A stretch of 64,000 nucleotides of DNA from Leptodontidium sp. MPI-SDFR-AT-0119 (taxonomy: Eukaryota; Ascomycota; Leotiomycetes; Helotiales; Leptodontidiaceae). Below, piece after piece: positions 57,011-64,000 of this stretch. The stretch lies in NCBI GenBank assembly GCA_020726505.1, contig JAHLEZ010000034.1, positions 62,001 to 126,000 of the forward strand. Direction: 5' to 3'. The position numbers and the translations under genes were made by a program. Positions within the stretch are counted from its first letter, which is position 1, and every line of letters starts with the position of its first letter. The notes under the pieces are model-generated. The model saw only the letters and a program-made list of their open reading frames with translations, ran no database searches and was not told the origin of the DNA.

Positions 57011-59279
57011 TAACGCTTTAATAATAGATCAAGAAACGTTTCAGCAATAATTCTAAAAATAACTTTAGCAATTGCTTCATCAAATACTCCAGCGAACGCT
57101 CCTTTAATAGCTCTAGAAACTGCTTCAGTCACTTCTAGCAACTTTCTAGTAAACGTTATATAGTCTGTCCTTGTCGCTCATAGGACCCTCGCTGATATTC
57201 CGAATCAAAACGTTAAAGTGAACTATAGAAGTTGCGTCAAAAACTATATATTTGTAATGCCATGGTTATTAAGGCATTAACCCTATATAAACATGTCCCG
57301 GGATGTCAGAACTTATGTAACATTAAAATATGTGTTGAAAAAGAGCGAGAATCTATAAAGTCTGTATATATTCTAATTCATATCTTAAGTCTACTAATAC
57401 ATTTTAGAGGACATACATAGTCTCGTCTCTCTAAAAGCCAAGAATTGTTGTCATTCCCCACATCTCCCATCTCGTCATCTTCGTCAGACTCCCTCATTAT
57501 TCGCATCTCGTTTATAACGTAGAAGATAAGGCTGCCGCCTTCGCCCTTTATTGCCATCCTTGCTAGTTACGACCACCGTCGGATACTCTAGTAAGTGCGG
57601 TCCAGGTGATGACTTTCGCCGCTTAAGATAATTTTGTGGCGAGGGCCGGTGTTGACGGGCCTAGCATCTGAATTAGAGATATTGCGGTGAATTTAAGCGG
57701 GGGATGAAGCACTTGATCTGGTCGAGGTCTTCATCCTTAATCTTGGTAAGCGGCCTTGACCCAGATAAAGCCGCTGGTAATAGCTAAGAGCTGGCTCAAA
57801 TTCTGGAGTTCTGGAGAAATGACCCTCGGTGGTTAGGCGGTACAGACGACTCCAACTCAACCTTGGATATTTCTAACTTGAACTTCTTGGCATTTGTTAC
57901 TCTACGACGACAATGCTATATCTTAACAGCTATACTACACCACCGTAGTCGCATGGCAATTATTCCTGTCTAACTTCAGCTTTACGTCGCTGAAAGTTGA
58001 AATCCCAATTCAAAGCTAAATTTCAAACGCAATTCGTGCTCGACTGGAACGTTGAGGATATATGAATCTGAGCTTTCTACTCGCCCTACATTATAGACGA
58101 GACGCCGTCCAGAACGGGACAAGAAGCATCAATTTTCTCTTCAGCCATGAATTAGTCAGATGGTTTGGACCCGAACCTGTATATCTGTGAGTTATAGAGT
58201 CTCAAGGTCTGTAGCTTATACTCACCTTTGGTTGGCTGGCTGCCCATAGTATGCTCGAGAAGTCGATGAGAATGCGGGAAACGCGAGGGATTTGACTTGT
58301 TTTGGGTGGAAAATCTTAATTAGGAGGAATACTCGTTGATGTTACCTCATGAGCTGATTCCGCGGGCTACTTTATTTCAGCCAGACCGATAAACAGTTGT
58401 CAATACTATCACTGCTTCATGGAAAGCTTAGAGCGCAGGGAAAGGGAGAATACGCAGAGCCTTCCTAGACTCGAGATCAGATCTGCCTCTTAAATGACCC
58501 CTAGCAGCTTTAAATTATCTTGTTTCTTAGAATTCGGATACTAATCTCTCGTCCAATGTTAGCCATTAACAGTTTAATACTAGAGGACTATCTAGCTCGT
58601 TTAATTCTTTCTAAAATAATTACCTTGGGAGGGACAGTAGAGACTAGAGGCCGGGGGCCACTTGAGGCGCTGCAGTGCATGGCAGCCTTACTCGCAAACA
58701 AATCCATTTATGCAAGATGGAATTGGATTCTGCTGGCGAGAACGGTATAGAAAACAGAAACTGCGTAATCTGAATTCATAAACACTTCAAACGGGTGGTC
58801 AATGAATCTTAGTGGAAGTGGTATATGGTCCTAGTGAATTGACTGGACATACTCAGCCTGAGAATTCCCGAGGCGCATTTCCCCTGCTTCCTCACACAAC
58901 GTAGCGTATTTCTAACCGCCTAGGAGTGGGTCTTCTCCATAGGTATGCAATGGAACTCCCCTATAAGACACCTGTCACCCTCGTTATTCCTTTCACTTCC
59001 CGCATTCTTAACAATTCACGTCCTTCCGTCATTGCTAGAGCAAGCAACGGCCGTTCTGTCTTCAATTCAATCCTTTTCATCAGGCATACACCGAGTTCAT
59101 CAAGATCAAAATGGCACTCCACCGGGCACGAGAAAGTCGCAGGCTAGCATTCTTTTGGCAAACGAGCATTTCCTCCACGGTCGCCCAAAAAGTTCCACTC
59201 ACCGCCTTTCCCTGAACGGGGGTTCGTCCTCACGCATCTCAGTCTTCCCATTACCTTACGACTTTTGGGCAGCGTGTTA
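57011..59279. other. Gene-poor region
   Basis: 57150-57420 is AT-rich; 57420-59280 has normal composition but only short unrecognised frames (58520-58750 and 58926-59280 plus). No supported gene. Confidence 0.4.
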
Positions 59280-59860
59280 AATGATTATTCAAATTAGTTA
59301 ACTAATATTCTATTCTAGTTAACTAAAATAGAATAGAATATGAATAACAGGAATTTGACTTGAATAGAATAGTTATTTTTAGTTAGTTAACTAATATTCA
59401 ACTATTCAGCTCTATTTTTAGAAAGAATAAAGAAAATGATTCTATATAAATATAGTAAATCCTAGTGATTTATAATATTAATTATAATCGATCGTATTAG
59501 TAATTAATCGATTATAATTACTAATAGTTTAATTTGTAATTAATAAAGCTAGAAAAAGTAAGATTTTATGAGTCGATTCTTAAGGGTTCCTTATCGCGAG
59601 CTTCGCTCGATAAGCTTCAAGTAGAGAACCCTTTCCAAATCAGGTAAAGCCACCGTACTTCCCGGACCTTAAATTAAGCGAGTAGCTTTAGTTGGCTAAC
59701 TAGCCTCTTGCTCAGTAACTATTCAGCGGTATTCAACTCAAATAAAATAATAACCTAATATTAATTAAATAAAATAGAATAAGACCTAGTTTTATTGAAT
59801 AGAATAGAATAATCACGTGTTATTCTATTCTATTCTATTCATTTGACACACTGAATTTAC
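59280..59860. repeat. AT-rich block with repeated GAATAGAATA and GTTAACTA palindromes
   Basis: Both ends are made of ATTCTATTC/GAATAGAAT runs and AGTTAACTA palindromes in both orientations (59290-59410 and 59730-59850). The centre (59575-59640) has a nested hairpin: AAGGGTTC...GAACCCTT enclosing CTTATCG...CGATAAG. It looks like a small palindromic transposable element or MITE, but termini and duplication are not resolved. Confidence 0.5.
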
Positions 59861-61267
59861 ATCACGACCTAGTCTTGTTACAAAACAAAACTTCCGGGCA
59901 TCCATTGACGAGGTTGACTTTATGGACCGAATTGACGACCGCTCGTCTTCCCGCAGTGGTTATGAGACCAACCAAACAACGTCACTACACTCAGGCTCAA
60001 GCATGTATATTGGCTACGGGCAGTACAATGGTACTGGTTAGGTCACACTAACGAAGGCTACAGGGGCCAGCTCGGACACTCCCCAGGACTCTATTTTACA
60101 GTCAAGCCCGAGAGCTACGAGGTGAAGGTGTATAGACCGGAATGGTACAATTCGATTACCGGCATTATATACAATCCTTTTATGTTTTAAGTATTAATAG
60201 CACCACTAGTTTTGCACGCTGCTCTCATGTTACAGTCGAGGAAGCTCCGTTGACTCCTGGCTGCCTTGTGTATCGTTCTTCTTTCCCTGGGTTATCTCAA
60301 GGATTCTATAGCGACATAAAAAGTAGTTTCGTACTTGATAGCACAATTATTGTTTTATACGTTTGTCTCATTTCTTTGCCTGGGCACAAAGATGTTTGTA
60401 GAGTACAGCCCATGGTCCCAGGAGATTCTGCAAGAGATGTAGGGCTATAGGTTATATAATACGAGTAACTGTATTATAAACTTCCTCTGCTGCGCCAAGT
60501 CATCGGCATATCGAAGGCTTCCGATAGTCTTGCTAGTATACTAAGCTTCCAAATGTCACCTACTTGAAACTTATTTTTGTATATACAATGTCTTCTCTCC
60601 CTAGTATATACACTTTTACACTTTATCACAAAACGCGAGAAGGATCCTTAGCTAGCAGCCCCTTATGAAGCTTTGCGAGTATATAAGGGCCATTAGAGAG
60701 AACATCACCTTGGAGTGGTTGTGACAGCAGACTAGGGCATTAAGTATTCTGAATAGAGCTGAGCCGGGCAGAGAGTCGAGCGACACCTTTGTATTCATGA
60801 TTAAGTCAAATATAAGATTAGGCTTTTGCTATTGATATCAAACGTGCAAAAAGATCGTGAAGACCTTTGCTGCAACTTTTCACATAGGCCACGAAGTTAT
60901 TCAATTTCGCTCTCACTCCATAATTATACGAGTTGTACTTCTTTATCTCGGAAAAGGGTTCTTAGAAGGACGCGGTTATTCATTGAAGCTGTCTAAATGG
61001 TGTACCTATTGGGTCTCAAACGAAAATGAAGGTATTTCTAAATAGAAGAAGAACATTATACAGTACAAGCCCGATTCCGGAACACAAAGATGTAGCGAAA
61101 ATCCCTGGTAATAAACAACAAGAATGAAGGCGGCCCAAATCTCGTGCTTGGCGGAATTACAGCCATGGGAATCCCAAACTCCGACCGTACCATAGATCCA
61201 ATCGCTGGAAAATTTCCCCCTTTTGGTACTATGTCCCAGGCGAGAACTCAAACTCAAACACGATGTC
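59861..61267. other. Gene-poor region
   Basis: Short frames at 60142-60450 and 60857-61045 (plus) and 61006-61305 (minus) have no recognisable features. Composition is normal to mildly AT-rich. Confidence 0.4.
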
Positions 61268-62170
61268 TTTGCCAAGACCCAGCTACTCCTCAACATACAA
61301 CCCAACTAGCACCTGGAAATGCTCCAGCACCCTTCTCTTCTTCTTCAGATGCCCATTATTCTTCTGCAAGGCCTCCAGCCCCATCTCCCTTGACATACCC
61401 AATTCACCCTGCTTCATCTTGATAGACTCATGGCGATCCTTATATCGCTCCTCAATCTGTCTGCGTTCTCTTCGTTTGTCACGTCGTCGATGCGTTAGTC
61501 GATTGTATCGATGTGGTGTAAGCGCGCAGCTTTTTCGCGGTTAAGGTTCTCGATCTCGGCTTGGAAGCTGTAGACTTTGCTAGGCATCCATTGCTTTTCG
61601 TTGGATTCGTTGGTGTTGGAATTTAGTTTTGGAAGAAGTAATACCGATAGTAGAGGGTGTTGGAAGGGTCTCGGATTAGGTAGTGGGGTTACGAAGACAA
61701 GTTTCTCGTATGGATATTGGTTTATTAGATGGCCGTGTTGAGGCAGTAACGTATAAGGGGTTGGAGTTGGCGTCGAAGTAATACTCGCTAAACTAATAGG
61801 TTTAGATTCTCTTCTTGCGCTATTGGTCGGATTCCAGTCTGCGCTTGACATTAGGGTTAGAAAAGAAGAAATCTCTGGCCGATGATCCTTATGCCGCTCC
61901 TGCCTGAGCGTCTGGAGCGCTAAGTCTTTGCTTGGCTGATGCGGTGCTGTAGTCAAGTTGACTAGAGAGAATGATGCTATCGAGGTTGCTACTGATTCTC
62001 GACTAACTAACGAGCCGGTCATTGATGAGTTGTGTGAGGAACTAAGAGAGATTGAGCTGCCAGAAGACTGTCTCACCCCGAATCCTCTCTGGGTACCGGG
62101 GGCTTCTGTGGCAGGGCTGGAAGGTACCGGATTCGGGATCCTGGGATTACTTTGTAAAGAACGTTGAAGG
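61268..62170 (-). pseudogene. Possible coding relic: Ser/Thr/Pro-rich region and charged coiled coil
   Basis: A minus-strand frame is open from about 62170 to the stop at 61495 without an early ATG (first Met at 62016). It is Ser/Thr/Pro-rich (VRQSSGSSISLSSSHNSS, STPTPTPYTLLP) and ends in a helix-like VYSFQAEIENLNREKAARLH. In the next frame, 61500-61290, a highly charged coil continues (THRRRDKRRERRQIEERYKD, RHESIKMKQGELGMSREMGL). The two parts read like one protein with a frame break near 61510. No family recognised. Confidence 0.3.
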
Positions 62171-62349
62171 TTTCAAAGTTGTTCTAATCCATAAATCTAT
62201 CGCAGCAAGTCTCCACGAGCTGACCCACTTAAATCGAATTGTCCAGGAAGCTAATATCGTCATTTGGAACGTTTCCGATTCAACTTCTCTCTACTAACTC
62301 TTCCCTTCTATTCTTTGTGGCCCCGACCCTCATATGGGAAGCTTGTGAT

Positions 62350-63791
62350 TCACACGTTTATTCCCACATGGATGCGCATTTTTCCTCACGCCTAGTTTCA
62401 TTATTGCAGAATCAGATATTTCTTATGACATCTTGAACTGGTTCTTGAACAAGAAATTTGTAGTTGCTACGCCCGGCACTTGGAAACTTGTTTGTTGCCA
62501 CGATTTTACCAACTACCTCCTGGACCTCGCGTATTCCAAGGCCAAGGAGGGGGAGGACTTCGAGCAAGAACATAAAGATAGCCCTGCTAAGGATGTGATG
62601 CTAGACGAGAAGAAGTTGGACTTCAGAACATGCGAGAAACGATACGAGCCTATCAAGCTCTTGCCACTTGGCAGTTAACCCATCCGGGCGACGACTTTGA
62701 GTCAGATTCAGATCGCAACGATGATATCGAGAATCCCTTGGTGCAAGCTCCTAAGTCGATCGATCAGGACGACGAGGAAGGAATTATCAACTGGTTTGCT
62801 GGCTGGTCGATGATGAAGTTAGATACGTACCGAATGTTTCCCGTCATTGGCACAAATTCTGGGAAAGCTCCTCAAGCGACCAGAATCAAGGAGGTCAGAG
62901 CTCATAAAGCAGGCAACTCGCTGCCGTCCCCGGCCGAATTACAAAAGCAAGAAGCTCAAGAAATTACCGCCAAACTAGATGAAGCTGGCCCAAAGGAGGC
63001 GCCATCTACAACAGAACTTAGCCAAGATCTAACGAGTCCTGCCAGCATCAGATCCCCAATCGACGCCCGACAATCTCAAGACGTATTGACCTTCATCGTT
63101 CCGACTGGCTGTGGACCCAAGGTCGCCCCAAGACTTCTCGCCAAAGCCAACGGCAACTTGATTCACAGAGAAGAGGAATTCGATGCACAAGTTGCCGATA
63201 CTAAGTCCAACCGGTAACACCCAACACTTGCGGTCGGAGAATCAGATCTCCAGCGAGCCTAAGAACTTCTCAACACTGATCGATCTCAGTCCTCAGGCAC
63301 AGAAGATAGCAAGCAACTCTAGAGCTGGGATCGTCACAACAGACAAGGGTAATCGTTCCGTACTACGCTCTGTAGGACCGAACAATACCGTCCCCCCAGA
63401 ACACCTCGCCGGACCTGACTTTGTTCCTGAAAACGACATAGGCTTCTACACCAATTCTCACGCCGTGGACGTTGTTACTCGGTACGAAATCGGTGCTGAT
63501 GCCAGTGCCTCGCGAGTGAGCTTAAAAGACATTAGTTGCCGAGCCAGTCTCGCCATTTCACCTGGCGAAATGTCCATGAGCTCTTGCGAGGACGGGAGTT
63601 GGGCACTCGGGGGAGGTCAAGAGCCTCAACCGCAGCCAGACACCGAGATGGATTCCGAGAAGACAAATACTGAGGAGCTCGAGATGATGACGGAGCGTAT
63701 CGCTGAGTCGTTCAAGGCCACGTCGGCTTGGTACCGTAAACTGCAGGCTAAGGAGATAAAATGGCAGCATGTTACTGTTATTACGCAGTGA
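62350..63791 (+). CDS. Hypothetical protein region spread over three overlapping frames
   Basis: Three plus-strand open stretches follow each other: about 62350-62678 (IIAESDISYDILNWFLNKKF, VVATPGTWKLVCCHDFTNYL, KAKEGEDFEQEHKDSPAKD), then 62630-63217 (RETIRAYQALATWQLTHPGD, EGIINWFAGWSMMKLDTYRM, TFIVPTGCGPKVAPRLLAKA), then 63183-63791 (STLIDLSPQAQKIASNSRAG, ERIAESFKATSAWYRKLQAK). The pieces overlap by 49 and 35 bases, so either introns or frameshifts connect them; no clear splice pair was found at the second junction. The composition is convincingly protein-like over about 470 codons. No domain recognised. It may be a pseudogene. Confidence 0.45.
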
Positions 63792-64000
63792 AACGAGGCC
63801 AAGAAATTTTTGGGTGTTATGTAATGGAGTAACTTGCTTGAAGCTTCTCCTTATCTTCAAGCATGCGTCGAACTAGAATTTCAACAATGTGCTTTGCTTA
63901 GGCTGGAACATTTTATATTATCATGCTTTCCTTATTGCCGGTTTGGCACTATGAGTAATATTTACCCTTAGGCGTCTCCCGCTATGGGGAGACTATCTGT

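Noticed and set aside
56484..57050. 188-codon plus-strand ORF as a gene
   Set aside because: The frame is held open largely by the 12-bp minisatellite and shows no domain; the start region is unsupported.

Overview
The window looks like a filamentous ascomycete (Pezizomycotina) chromosome. The genes at both ends carry short introns of about 40-120 bp with GT..AG borders. Their families are typical of that group: purine nucleoside permease, PTH11/SAT4-type rhodopsin-domain proteins, CorA-like membrane protein, HET protein, extended SDR. The middle of the window is saturated with TpA and has stop codons where CAA/CAG/TGG codons are expected, which is the signature of repeat-induced point mutation (RIP). 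The exact species cannot be read from the sequence. No tRNA, rRNA or CRISPR was identified.

Left gene-bearing arm (1-11.1 kb): the 5' part of a purine nucleoside permease gene (minus), an unrecognised broken ORF, a complete four-exon rhodopsin-domain membrane protein (plus), a short MADS-box-like ORF (minus), an AT-rich gap with a small tandem repeat and an LTR-like fragment, then a complete four-exon CorA-like membrane protein (minus). A 160-bp TA-flanked MITE-like element closes this arm.

Transposon island (about 11.2-40.05 kb): a nested graveyard of RIP-mutated elements. From left to right these are a plus-strand Ty1/copia relic; a less mutated GC-normal patch; a minus-strand gag-like relic; a structurally complete minus-strand Ty1/copia element (18723-26251) with two 256-bp LTRs and a GAATG target duplication; a DDE transposase relic; a piggyBac-type relic; a non-mutated pocket with a long perfect hairpin; and a pogo/Fot-like element (31833-40047, about 97-bp inverted termini, TA duplication) that was itself split by a Rep-helicase Helitron (about 33.7-38.5 kb). 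The first His of the Helitron HUH motif is now Tyr, as RIP would produce.

Right arm (40.05-64 kb): a second copy of the MITE family, a second complete rhodopsin-domain gene (six exons, plus), a HET-protein C-terminal pseudogene, an extended SDR/reductase gene with one premature stop, a secreted cysteine-rich probable GPI protein, several unrecognised ORFs, a 12-bp-unit minisatellite, and an AT-rich palindromic block. The far right holds low-confidence hypothetical coding regions. The genes do not form an obvious biosynthetic cluster. The arrangement is better described as membrane-sensing, secreted and incompatibility-type accessory genes around a decayed transposon island.
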